Shown here one piece after another: positions 1 to 7,125 of a stretch of 8,042 nucleotides of DNA. The position numbers and the translations under genes were made by a program. Position 1 is the stretch's first letter, and each line of letters starts with the position of its first letter. The DNA is taken from positions 1 through 8,042 of the forward strand of contig JAPUIL010000394.1 in the NCBI GenBank assembly GCA_027297085.1. The letters run 5' to 3'. Under the pieces are notes generated by a model. The model did not search any database. It saw only the letters and a program-made list of their open reading frames with translations, and was not told where the DNA came from. The stretch is from Verrucomicrobiota bacterium (GTDB lineage Bacteria; Verrucomicrobiota; Verrucomicrobiia; Opitutales; UBA2995).

Positions 1-1130
1 GCATGCCGGTTTGTCATCCCACACGGTTGACTCTCATGACGGGGAAGTATCCGTTCAACCACGGTTCGGTCACCTGGGGAGACTTCCCAAAATCGGAGGA
101 ACCATACACGTTTTCAAACCTGTTGCAGGAAGCCGGATATAGGACGGGAATAGCCGGGAAGTGGCAGCTGTGCCTGATGCAAGATGATCTCGATCATCCT
201 CAGAGACTCGGATTTCATAACTCCAACCTGTTTGGCTGGCACGAAGGTCCGCGTTACTACGAACCAATGATTTACCACAATCGCAAAGTTCGCGACGACA
301 CCCTGGGCCACTACGGGCCAGATCTTTACGTGCACAGTCTGATCGAGTTCATGAAGGCAAACCGCGACGGACCATTTCTGGCGTATTATCCTATGGCAGT
401 TGCACACGACGTAACCGACGATTTGAAGAAACCGGTTCCACACGGGCCATTCAACCGCTATGACAGTTATTCGGAAATGGTATCAGAAATGGATAGAGCG
501 GTGGGGCGTCTGGTGGCTGCCTTGAACGCACTCCAAATTCGAGAAAAAACTTTGATATTATTCGCAGCGGACAACGGCACACCGGTGCAGATGATTATTC
601 GAGCAGATCTGGAAGGTCAGTTTGTTAGAACGCCAGTTGTATCGCGCCGGAATGGACGCATTGTGCCCGGGGGCAAAGGTACCCTGTTTAATGGTGGCAC
701 CAGTGTGCCGATGATAGCAAACTGGCAGGGCACAATCGCCCCGGGGCAGGTGGTGAATGACCTTGTGGACTTCAGCGACTACCTGCCAACATTCTGCGAC
801 TTGGCGGGTGCACAAATGCCTCCTGATCGTCAGCTCGACGGACACAGTTTTGCACAGCTACTACGCGGGACCGGAGGATCGCCGAGAAAATGGGCTTTTA
901 GCGAGGAAGCTGTCACGCCCAAGCCCGGTGGTGTCGAACCAGTTGGTGAAAACTCGGGACTCAAATGGGTACGAACGGCTAATTGGAAACTCTACACTGA
1001 CGGACGATTATTCAACATGCAAAAGGATGATCTCGAACAGAGGCCGCTCTTCATTGGCGAGGATACCAAAAAGCAAGCCGGTGAGCGCGCCCGGTTAACC
1101 GCCGCACTGAAGAACTTAGGCGTAAAGTGA
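1..1130 (+). CDS. Type I sulfatase (formylglycine-dependent), C-terminal part, gene starts before window
   Basis: Hydrolyses a sulfate ester, probably on a sulfated carbohydrate; the substrate is unknown. Numbering is from the ATG at position 3. The signature C-H-P-T-R is at residues 4-8, where Cys4 should be converted to formylglycine, followed by T-G-K-Y-P-x-x-H-G (13-21). Further hallmarks are A-G-K-W-Q-L (51-56), a His after the Y-Y-P strand (His135), the metal-binding A-D-N-G-T (189-193) and [10 protein letters not shown] (223-232). In this family the signature lies several dozen residues from the N-terminus, so the ATG at 3 is internal and the true start, with any signal peptide and the first metal-binding Asp pair, lies to the left. 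The stop codon is intact. Two active-site positions differ from the commonest form: Thr for Ser in C-x-P-S-R, and Gln for His in G-K-W-H. The next gene is convergent, so they do not share an operon. The family is certain; the substrate is not. Confidence 0.95.
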   Translation, partial: MPVCHPTRLTLMTGKYPFNHGSVTWGDFPKSEEPYTFSNLLQEAGYRTGIAGKWQLCLMQDDLDHPQRLGFHNSNLFGWHEGPRYYEPMIYHNRKVRDDTLGHYGPDLYVHSLIEFMKANRDGPFLAYYPMAVAHDVTDDLKKPVPHGPFNRYDSYSEMVSEMDRAVGRLVAALNALQIREKTLILFAADNGTPVQMIIRADLEGQFVRTPVVSRRNGRIVPGGKGTLFNGGTSVPMIANWQGTIAPGQVVNDLVDFSDYLPTFCDLAGAQMPPDRQLDGHSFAQLLRGTGGSPRKWAFSEEAVTPKPGGVEPVGENSGLKWVRTANWKLYTDGRLFNMQKDDLEQRPLFIGEDTKKQAGERARLTAALKNLGVK

Positions 1131-1362
1131 GCCGGAAACTATAGAACCCATATCATAAGTCCTTTTGATTTTGAGCTAACGCGCTGTTGCCGGCCAATAA
1201 ATCCTGGCCAATCACGATGGGGACCCGCTGCCATCTGCCACCACGAGTTGCGAAACATGGTATCCATATCCGGATACATCGCCGAACGCACTAATACCTT
1301 ATCTAATTAAAAATGATATAATGGTGCAGCTCATTTTCGGAGGATGAAACGATCGGAGTTTT
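1131..1362. other. Spacer between convergent genes, no clear gene
   Basis: This 232-bp stretch separates the ends of the sulfatase and the lactonase genes. I see only weak inverted repeats: GGCCA/TGGCC at 1192-1196 and 1205-1209 with an 8-nt loop, and GTATCC/GGATAC at 1260-1265 and 1272-1277, which encloses the palindrome TATCCGGATA (1267-1276). Neither is followed by a T-run on either strand, so neither qualifies as a good intrinsic terminator. The last 60 bases are AT-rich and contain a perfect TATAAT (1317-1322) and a GGAGG (1339-1343), but no credible gene follows them. Confidence 0.5.
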
Positions 1363-2316
1363 TCAACCGACTATTTTCCACTTCGGGTAGGCGACCTGGC
1401 CAGGGATGTCCGCTCGAGTCTTGAAGAGTGTTTTGCCAGCGGTGACATAGAGGGTTTTGCCATCGTCTCCTCCGAACGAAAGATTGGTAATAGCATCTTC
1501 CGGAATTGGGATGCGTCCCGATACTTCCCCTCCAGGTGTGAAAACGTAAATGCCAGGAGGAACCTCGTCGGTTTCATTCGCGTGACGCGGATTTTTGATC
1601 CCCGCTGCGACGTAGATATTTCCTTCCATGTCGAGTCGCATGCCATCCCCTCCACGACCAGGAGCGAAGTCCCATAGGACAGTGGGGTTCTCTGGGTTCC
1701 CATCAGCATCGAGGTCAAAGTCCCAGACTTTTCGGTTTCCTCCGGGAACAGGACACGAGTCGATGAGGTACAGTTTTTTTGCATTCTGTGTAACTGCTAT
1801 TCCATTCGGGCGCTGAATAGCTGGTTGCTTGAGAATGCGAGTGACGGATCCATCGAGATCGATTCGGTAAACCCCTTCAACAGTCATCTCCATTTCCTTA
1901 CGACTAGCTTCCCAATAGCAGGGGTCGGTGAAATAAATGCGTCCCAGGCCGTCCACGCAAATATCGTTAGGCGCGTTGTAGCGAAGACCTTCAAATGTTT
2001 CGGTCAGGATTTCGTATTCGCCGGACTGAAGATTTGTCCGAGTGATGCGTCGCCCACCGTCGGGACCATATTCCGCACCTTCGCAATGGAGCAACCGTCC
2101 TTCCAGATCAAAGGTCTGTCCATTCGTGCGGCCGCTTGGTTCGCGAAAGACCGACAGTGTTCCGTCGGAAGTCAGTTTCAAGATACGATTGTTGACCATA
2201 TCTGAAAAATAGACCGTCCCGTTGGCATCGACCGCTGGACCTTCGGTAAAGGCAACCCATGCGGCGACGGTTGCTTTTACGGATCCAGTTGGTAATCCAA
2301 TTTGTGAGTATTGCAT
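1363..2316 (-). CDS. SMP-30/gluconolactonase/LRE family lactonase
   Basis: A six-bladed beta-propeller, metal-dependent hydrolase that opens sugar lactones such as aldonolactones; the exact substrate cannot be read. The 317-residue length is normal for the family. The expected metal ligands are all present by motif: Glu25 in F-T-E-G-P, Asn171 in R-P-N-G-I-A, and Asp224 in G-G-D-G-M. The substrate-site Asn117 is in N-A-P-N-D, followed by the typical D-G-L-G-R-I-Y-F-T-D-P strand. These match human SMP30 Glu18, Asn154, Asp204 and Asn103. The ATG at 2316 is fixed by an in-frame TAA immediately upstream. No clear Shine-Dalgarno precedes it. No signal peptide is visible, so a cytoplasmic location is inferred. 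It lies on the same strand as, and 225 bp downstream of, the Gfo/Idh/MocA gene, which could supply a lactone. The wide gap and the palindrome in front suggest its own control. Confidence 0.93.
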   Translation of the reverse strand: MQYSQIGLPTGSVKATVAAWVAFTEGPAVDANGTVYFSDMVNNRILKLTSDGTLSVFREPSGRTNGQTFDLEGRLLHCEGAEYGPDGGRRITRTNLQSGEYEILTETFEGLRYNAPNDICVDGLGRIYFTDPCYWEASRKEMEMTVEGVYRIDLDGSVTRILKQPAIQRPNGIAVTQNAKKLYLIDSCPVPGGNRKVWDFDLDADGNPENPTVLWDFAPGRGGDGMRLDMEGNIYVAAGIKNPRHANETDEVPPGIYVFTPGGEVSGRIPIPEDAITNLSFGGDDGKTLYVTAGKTLFKTRADIPGQVAYPKWKIVG

Positions 2317-2332
2317 TTAAAAGATTAGGATC

Positions 2333-2350
2333 ATGATTAAAATTAATCAT
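2333..2350. promoter_or_regulatory. 18-bp palindrome, candidate operator ahead of the lactonase gene
   Basis: ATGATTAA (2333-2340), a 2-bp AA centre, and TTAATCAT (2343-2350) form 8-bp perfectly complementary arms. The site begins 16 bases beyond the lactonase start codon at 2316, in the upstream region, which is where a dimeric repressor would act. The symmetry is directly visible; the operator role is inferred, and no regulator gene is present in the window. With 6 of 8 arm bases being A or T it could also be incidental in this AT-rich patch. Confidence 0.4.
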
Positions 2351-2420
2351 CTAGCGCATTTCGATGGATTATGGTCGCGAATAGTGGCAGTGATTTTTGT
2401 ATTATTTAGATTCTGGGTAG

Positions 2421-2501
2421 GGCTCGATCGCCGAGCGAGCCGTCGCAGTATCGGCGGTTTGGGTGATGTCTTCTAACGCGACTCGGTAGACAAAACCGCC
2501 G
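2421..2501. repeat. GC-rich intergenic hairpin sequence, possible dispersed repeat
   Basis: Two inverted repeats lie in the spacer between two same-strand genes. GGCTCG (2421-2426) pairs with CGAGCC (2436-2441) around a 9-nt loop. CGGCGGTTT (2452-2460) pairs with AAACCGCCG (2493-2501) around a 32-nt loop. The block is clearly richer in GC than the flanking AT-rich sequence, has no coding signature, and resembles the short hairpin repeats scattered between genes in some PVC genomes. That resemblance is from memory and cannot be tested with one copy. A structured mRNA segment or a leaky terminator for the oxidoreductase transcript is the alternative, although no T-run follows. Confidence 0.4.
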
Positions 2502-2513
2502 TACTATCTTTCA

Positions 2514-2534
2514 GCCTTCTGCCTTCATCCTTCT
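2514..2534. repeat. Three tandem 7-bp pyrimidine-rich units
   Basis: The units GCCTTCT, GCCTTCA and TCCTTCT follow one another at 2514-2520, 2521-2527 and 2528-2534. They end 7 bases before the stop codon of the Gfo/Idh/MocA gene, on its 3' side. The array is imperfect and short. It may be a slippage-prone remnant or part of the same repeat family as the adjacent hairpin block. Confidence 0.4.
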
Positions 2535-2541
2535 TTATTTC

Positions 2542-3861
2542 TCACACCATATCGTAGTCCCAGGGCTTACGCATTTTTCGCGACGCAGTTGCGGCGGCTT
2601 CTGCGTCGCCGATATACTTTTCCCGAACCGGATCCCACTTCAACTTGCGGCCCAGACGAACCGCGGTCACACCGAGGTGGCACATGGTAGCTGAGCGATG
2701 ACCGATCTCAGCATCACAAATCGCTTTCTTCCTTGAGCGCACACAGTCGATAAAATTCTCCATGTGGTCGTTGCTCGCGTAGAGACGTTCTGCATTGGAC
2801 GGTAATGGAGTAGTCAGGATTTCAGGAATACTTGATTCGATATGCCCGCGTGTCACCCAAATCCAACCCGAGGTTCCTTGAAAGCGAATGCCGTGTTTTT
2901 GACCAAAAGGTTTTACCACTCGACCGTTCCAGGCGTTGGCCGTGGTGCTCCGGCAACGATGGACCACGCCGTTAGGATAGGTGTATGCCAACTCATACTC
3001 ACTGGCCGCGGTGAATCCGCCCGGAATCATATCCACCAGGGTACGTCCTGTTGCTGAAACAGGACCACTTCGTTCGAAACCCGTCGCCCACAAAGCAATA
3101 TCGTTATGGTGCGCGCCCCAATCCGTCATGGTGCCACCCGAGTACTCCCACCAATAGCGAAAATACAAATGAGTCCGCTCTCTTACATAGTCCACCGCCT
3201 TAGTCTGTCCTTGCCACATGTCCCAATCAAATCCGTTCGGAACGGGTGTCGGTGCGAAGGGCCCCTTACGTTGGCCCGCCGGTAAATATACATCGATTTC
3301 CTTCAGCTCGCCGATCCGCTTGTTACGCACCAGTTCACAAGCCAGACGGAAATTCGGATCGCTTCGTTGTTGTGTACCCGTTTGTAGAATACGACCGGAT
3401 TTCTTTTCCTCAGCAACCAATTGTTTGCCTTCATCAATGGCCAGAGTCAGAGGCTTCTCGCAGTAAACATCTTTTCCAGCTCGCATCGCGGCCAACGACA
3501 CCAATGTGTGCCAGTGATCAACGGTACCGCAGATCACCACGTCGACCTCGTCCATTTCCATAACTTTGCGAAAATCTTTCAGACCCTTAGCACAGGGCCA
3601 TATCTCCTTAGCTTTTGCGATTTGAGCTTCGTCCACATCGCACACCGCCACCATGTCGCCATAATAAGCAGCATTGCGTGCGTCCCCCGTGCCCCGACCG
3701 CCGCATCCCACCAGAGCGATTCCCAGTCGATCGTTCGCCATTTTCGGTCGAGCTACCTGGGGCTGAGCCAAGAGTTCTTCGGCAAACCATCCAGGCAAGG
3801 TGGATGCGGTTGCCGCCATACCGGCCGTTTTAAGAAAGGTTCTTCGTTTCATCGTGTTCAT
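2542..3861 (-). CDS. Tat-exported Gfo/Idh/MocA family oxidoreductase
   Basis: An NAD(P)-dependent sugar or polyol dehydrogenase-type enzyme of unknown substrate. With the ATG at 3861 it has 439 residues. A twin-arginine signal opens the protein: K-R-R-T-F-L-K at residues 5-11, an Ala-rich core, then L-L-A-Q near 30-33. The Rossmann loop G-C-G-G-R-G is at 52-57, E-K-P at 135-137, and the catalytic-type block D-W-G-A-H-H-N-D at 247-254. The reading frame extends to a TTG at 3903, but that would put 14 extra residues before the Tat motif. The ATGs at 3861 and 3852 both fit better and no Shine-Dalgarno decides between them; I chose 3861. The gene follows the RND remnant by about 100 bp on the same strand. 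Family members of this kind are often exported with the cofactor bound. The product may feed the lactonase encoded downstream, though that enzyme appears cytoplasmic. Confidence 0.93.
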   Translation of the reverse strand: MNTMKRRTFLKTAGMAATASTLPGWFAEELLAQPQVARPKMANDRLGIALVGCGGRGTGDARNAAYYGDMVAVCDVDEAQIAKAKEIWPCAKGLKDFRKVMEMDEVDVVICGTVDHWHTLVSLAAMRAGKDVYCEKPLTLAIDEGKQLVAEEKKSGRILQTGTQQRSDPNFRLACELVRNKRIGELKEIDVYLPAGQRKGPFAPTPVPNGFDWDMWQGQTKAVDYVRERTHLYFRYWWEYSGGTMTDWGAHHNDIALWATGFERSGPVSATGRTLVDMIPGGFTAASEYELAYTYPNGVVHRCRSTTANAWNGRVVKPFGQKHGIRFQGTSGWIWVTRGHIESSIPEILTTPLPSNAERLYASNDHMENFIDCVRSRKKAICDAEIGHRSATMCHLGVTAVRLGRKLKWDPVREKYIGDAEAAATASRKMRKPWDYDMV

Positions 3862-3943
3862 GGTTGGCTGAATGGATGCGAGCTCGAGCTGATGGTTCAC
3901 CAAAGTCTGTATTTAGCAGCTCTCTGCGTGCAATGCTCAAATC

Positions 3944-3957
3944 CAAAGCACACTTTG
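3944..3957 (-). terminator. Weak hairpin after the RND stop codon
   Basis: CAAAG and CTTTG pair around a 4-nt loop just past the RND stop codon (3964-3966) on the minus strand. The stem has only five pairs, and the following ATTTG is a poor U-tract. It may cause little or no termination, so read-through into the oxidoreductase gene remains possible. Confidence 0.2.
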
Positions 3958-3963
3958 CTACAA

Positions 3964-6900
3964 TCAGACCCCTTCAGGAATCCTCGTATTCTCATCGTCA
4001 TGATCCCTGAGGTCGATCCCATAGAGCTTGATTAAGAACCGATTAAAATCGTTAAAAATTAGGATCAGTACCGGAACCAGTAAGAGAGTAATGGAGGTGG
4101 CGAAGACAATTCCCCAACCGAGTGAGACTGCCATTGGAATCATCCATACCGCCTGCGGGCTATCCTCAAACATGAGCGGCATAAGGCCAAAGAAGGTAGT
4201 TAAGGAAGTAAGCAGGATGGGCCTGAAACGTCGAACCCCGGCAAGCCTAACCACTTCCTCAATGGGTTTACCATGCTTCAATTGCTGGTTCATAAAGTCT
4301 ACCATCACCAAGCTGTCGTTCACCACCACTCCAGAAAGGGCCATCATTCCCATAATCGAAGTCTGGGTGAGGATTGGGTTCCCATCGTTAAAGCCAAACA
4401 GGGTGGCCATGATCCAATGACCGGCTATCGCACCCACCACCCCAAAGGGAATGGCCGACATCACTATTAGCGGTTTAATGTAACTTTTTAGGGGAATGGC
4501 CAGGAGGGCGTAAATAACTGCGATGACCATATAAACACCCTGGGCCATGGACTCATTATCTTTTCGAATCTTGGCGGATCGGCCTGAAGGTTCAAAGGTC
4601 AGGCCAGGGTATTTGGTAGCAGCCAATCGAGGAAGAAAATCGTTGAGGATTTCGTTTTCCATGGACGCAATATCGAGCTTATCCGGATCGCCATTCGCAT
4701 AAACACCGATGACTCTTTTTCGATCCTTTCGCTTTATCGAAGGCAGACTCCTGTCGGTGGAGATACTCGCAACGGTCTCGAAGGGTACCTCTGTTCCATT
4801 AGCGGTGCGAATCATCATCTTGTTTAACGCGGCCAGAGACTGTCGGTCTTTTTCCGGATAACGAACCATCACTTGAATTTCATCCCGACCGCGTTGAATC
4901 CGTTGGACTTCTGTTCCAAAAAAGGCGGTTCGTACTTGCTGTGCCAGATTGGCAGCGGTAACTCCCAGGAACTCGGCTTCCGGTCTAAGCTCCAAATTGA
5001 ACTGCTCATTGGATCGTTCGTAAGAATCTTCGATATCATAAAGGCCTTCAAAGGAGGTCAATTTCTGCTGAAGATCTACGGAAGCTTCTTTAAGTTTTTC
5101 CACATCGGGGAAAGCCAGGCTGAAACTCATGACTTGCGACTCGTCTTTTACATAGGAAAAATTAAATTGTTCGGCCTCAGGGATAGCCGGCACAAGTCCT
5201 CGCATCTCATCGACCAGATCTCGACTACTGTAATTCACCTCCCGAATTTCTGAGGGAGTAAGTTCAATGAGTATCTCGCCCAATTCCGCGACACCCGCTG
5301 AGGGACCCTTGGTTTGATAACCGGCTTGTTGGAAGGGCATTCCACCCGCGGTGGCAAACACGTTCTTGATCACAGTTGTATCGAACCGTTCATTGACGTC
5401 GTCTTTTAATTTCAGCGCAATCGCCTCAATCATATTCACCTTTTCCCGGGTCACCTCGAAGTTGGTCCCCGCAGGCATAAGGAGCGTGATTGTGGTCGTA
5501 TCGCTGGGAGCACTGATGGATGAACGATAGGCGATCCGATTCCCCAAAACCAGACTGACAAATATGAGGAGGAGTCCGATGAAAACTGAGAACGTAGCGT
5601 AACGGTGAATCAACAGGTAATTGAGAAAGGGACGGTAATACTTTAAAATAAAGGATTCCAGGCCTCCGGAGAATCTCCTCTGGAAACGAGAAAATAGTCC
5701 GAGTGTATCATTGCTGGCCACCAGGCTTTTTGAATGACTCAGGTGCGCAGGAAGAATGAGTTTCGATTCTATGAGTGAGAAAAAGAGTACCGGGATAACA
5801 ACTACGGGAACACTTCCATAAACAGCTCCTCGAGTACCCGTCAAAAGAAACAAGGGTAAAAAAGCCACCATGGTTGTCAGCACACCAAAAAATACAGGTA
5901 CTGCAACTTCGTTGGTTCCGATGATGGAGGCACTCAGAGGCTTGGCCCCTCTTTGCATATGTTGGAACACATTCTCTCCCGTTACTATAGCATCATCCAC
6001 TACTATGCCGAGAGTCAGGATGAAGGCAATCAAGGTACCTATGTTTAAACTAACTCCCATGTAGGGGAGTATAAAAAACGTGCCGCCGAAAGCGATGGGA
6101 ATTCCCAGAGCGACCCAAAAGGCTAAAATAGGGCGCAGGAAGAGAGAGAGGATGACAACCACCAGGACAAACCCCAAAATGGCACTGTCCTTTAAAGTAG
6201 TTAAGCGGATTTTAATACGTTCAGAATCATCGTCCCAAAAATCCAAGGTGATGCCTTCGGGCAATTGAGCCTGTTTGTTTCTAATGAACTCCTTTACCTT
6301 ATCTCCAATTTCAATGACGTTTTGATTGCCGGATCGGAACACATCAATGGCAATAGCTCGTTTGCCGTTATACTTTGCGATGATCGGTATTTCGCTGAAG
6401 CCATCCTTAACCTCGGCAATATCCTCGAGCCGAATTTTTGTCCCGTCCGGACGTGTGAGCACGACAATCGATGCGAAATCATCGTGGTGGTAGGCCTGCT
6501 GATTAGTGCGCAGGAGGATGCGACCTGTTTCTGTTTTAACACTTCCAGCAGACAAATCTACCGAGGAAGTTCGTATAGCCCGGGTGATCTGATCGAAGGT
6601 AAGGCCATATTGCCGCATAGTGCTTTCGGAAACTTCAATGCCAATTTCGTAGGGACGAACGGCCTTGAGCGTAACAATAGAAATATCCGGAATGTTGGAA
6701 ACTTCATCACGCAGTTGTTCGCCCAGGGTTTTGGTCTCTTTTTCCGTCAGATTACCGGACAGAACAATGGTGATTACCCGTTGCTGAACGGAGTGGAGAC
6801 TAATTTGAGGCTTTTCTGCCTCGGGAGGAAAGGTCCGTATGGTGGAAACCCGATTGGTCACTTCATCCAGTTTTTCGCTCAGGCTGTACCCGTCTGCGAT

Positions 6901-7029
6901 TTCTACGGTCACAGAACCCCGGTTGGCAGAGGCGCGGGCCGTTAGCTCCTCAATACCTTCTATGTCGAAAAGAGCTTCTTCAAGACGTGTAACAATGGCC
7001 TGCTCAATCTCACCCGGGGTTGATCCCCG
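3964..7029 (-). pseudogene. RND-superfamily efflux permease (AcrB/HAE1-like), 5'-truncated
   Basis: An inner-membrane proton-driven efflux pump subunit that works with a periplasmic adaptor and an outer-membrane channel; neither gene is in the window. The longest frame with a start codon runs from a GTG at 6912 (982 residues), but clear homology continues upstream for 39 more codons to about 7029, reading R-G-S-T-P-G-E-I-E-Q and on to A-S-A-N-R-G-S. This matches the Y-P-G-[AS]-T-P-x-E-x-E segment near residue 50 of intact family members. Beyond it the match ends, and an in-frame TGA is at 7039-7041. The N-terminal ~50 residues with TM1 are absent, and no frame upstream supplies them. The rest is intact: TM4 G-I-V-V-D-D-A-I-V with both proton-relay Asp (306-307, GTG numbering), TM10 G-V-V-V-N-D-S (861-867), both porter regions and the C-terminal TM bundle. 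The GTG has no convincing ribosome site, and a product lacking TM1 would probably not function. The otherwise undamaged frame suggests a recent event. Confidence 0.85.
7015..7029. other. Inverted repeat at the RND homology breakpoint, candidate recombination site
   Basis: CGGGG (7015-7019) and CCCCG (7025-7029) flank the 5-bp centre TTGAT. RND homology ends inside the right arm, at about 7026-7029. Tyrosine recombinases commonly act on short inverted arms around a 5-8 bp crossover. This makes it a candidate half of an attachment site. However, most of the left arm encodes the conserved T-P-G of the permease, so the symmetry could be incidental. Confidence 0.25.
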
Positions 7030-7125
7030 CTTACACTTTCAGTGTTTATAAGGATTTTAGCCAATTTATTTTAACTTCCTGTCTACATCATGGCAAATTG
7101 AGTTGCCTAATTGCATAGAGTAGTC
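7030..7125. other. AT-rich leader between the RND breakpoint and the recombinase gene
   Basis: The 96 bases show no similarity to the RND N-terminus in any minus-strand frame; stop codons interrupt all of them and no membrane segment can be read. ACACT/AGTGT (7033-7037, 7041-7045) is a small hairpin around TTC. TAGAG at 7116-7120 lies 5 bases before the ATG at 7126 and is a weak ribosome-site candidate. An in-frame TAA at 7108-7110 limits how far upstream the recombinase can start. I see no confident promoter. Recombinase arm sites would be expected here if this is an element end. Confidence 0.4.

Noticed and set aside
1317..1424. TATAAT, GGAGG and a 26-codon plus-strand frame beginning M-K-R-S-E-F-F-N-R-L-F at 1344
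   Set aside because: The GGAGG directly abuts the ATG, which is too close for normal initiation. No matching -35 box is seen, and the frame stops at 1422-1424 inside the lactonase's antisense. It is most likely a chance combination or a dead gene start.
1595..1606. TTGATCCCCGCT shared with the RND breakpoint at 7020-7031, considered as a second attachment site
   Set aside because: A shared 12-mer is expected by chance in a window of about 8 kb. It lies inside the intact lactonase gene, and flanking bases do not match.
3881..3890. Perfect palindrome AGCTCGAGCT upstream of the oxidoreductase start
   Set aside because: It is only 10 bp, is made of overlapping common restriction-type palindromes, and has no partner site or promoter context.
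3421..4035. 204-codon plus-strand open frame over the oxidoreductase and RND ends
   Set aside because: It lies antisense to two genes with unmistakable family motifs, and its translation has no recognisable domain.
6265..6945. 226-codon plus-strand open frame antisense to the RND permease
   Set aside because: The minus strand encodes conserved RND porter-domain sequence throughout. The plus-strand translation is a low-complexity shadow without recognisable motifs.
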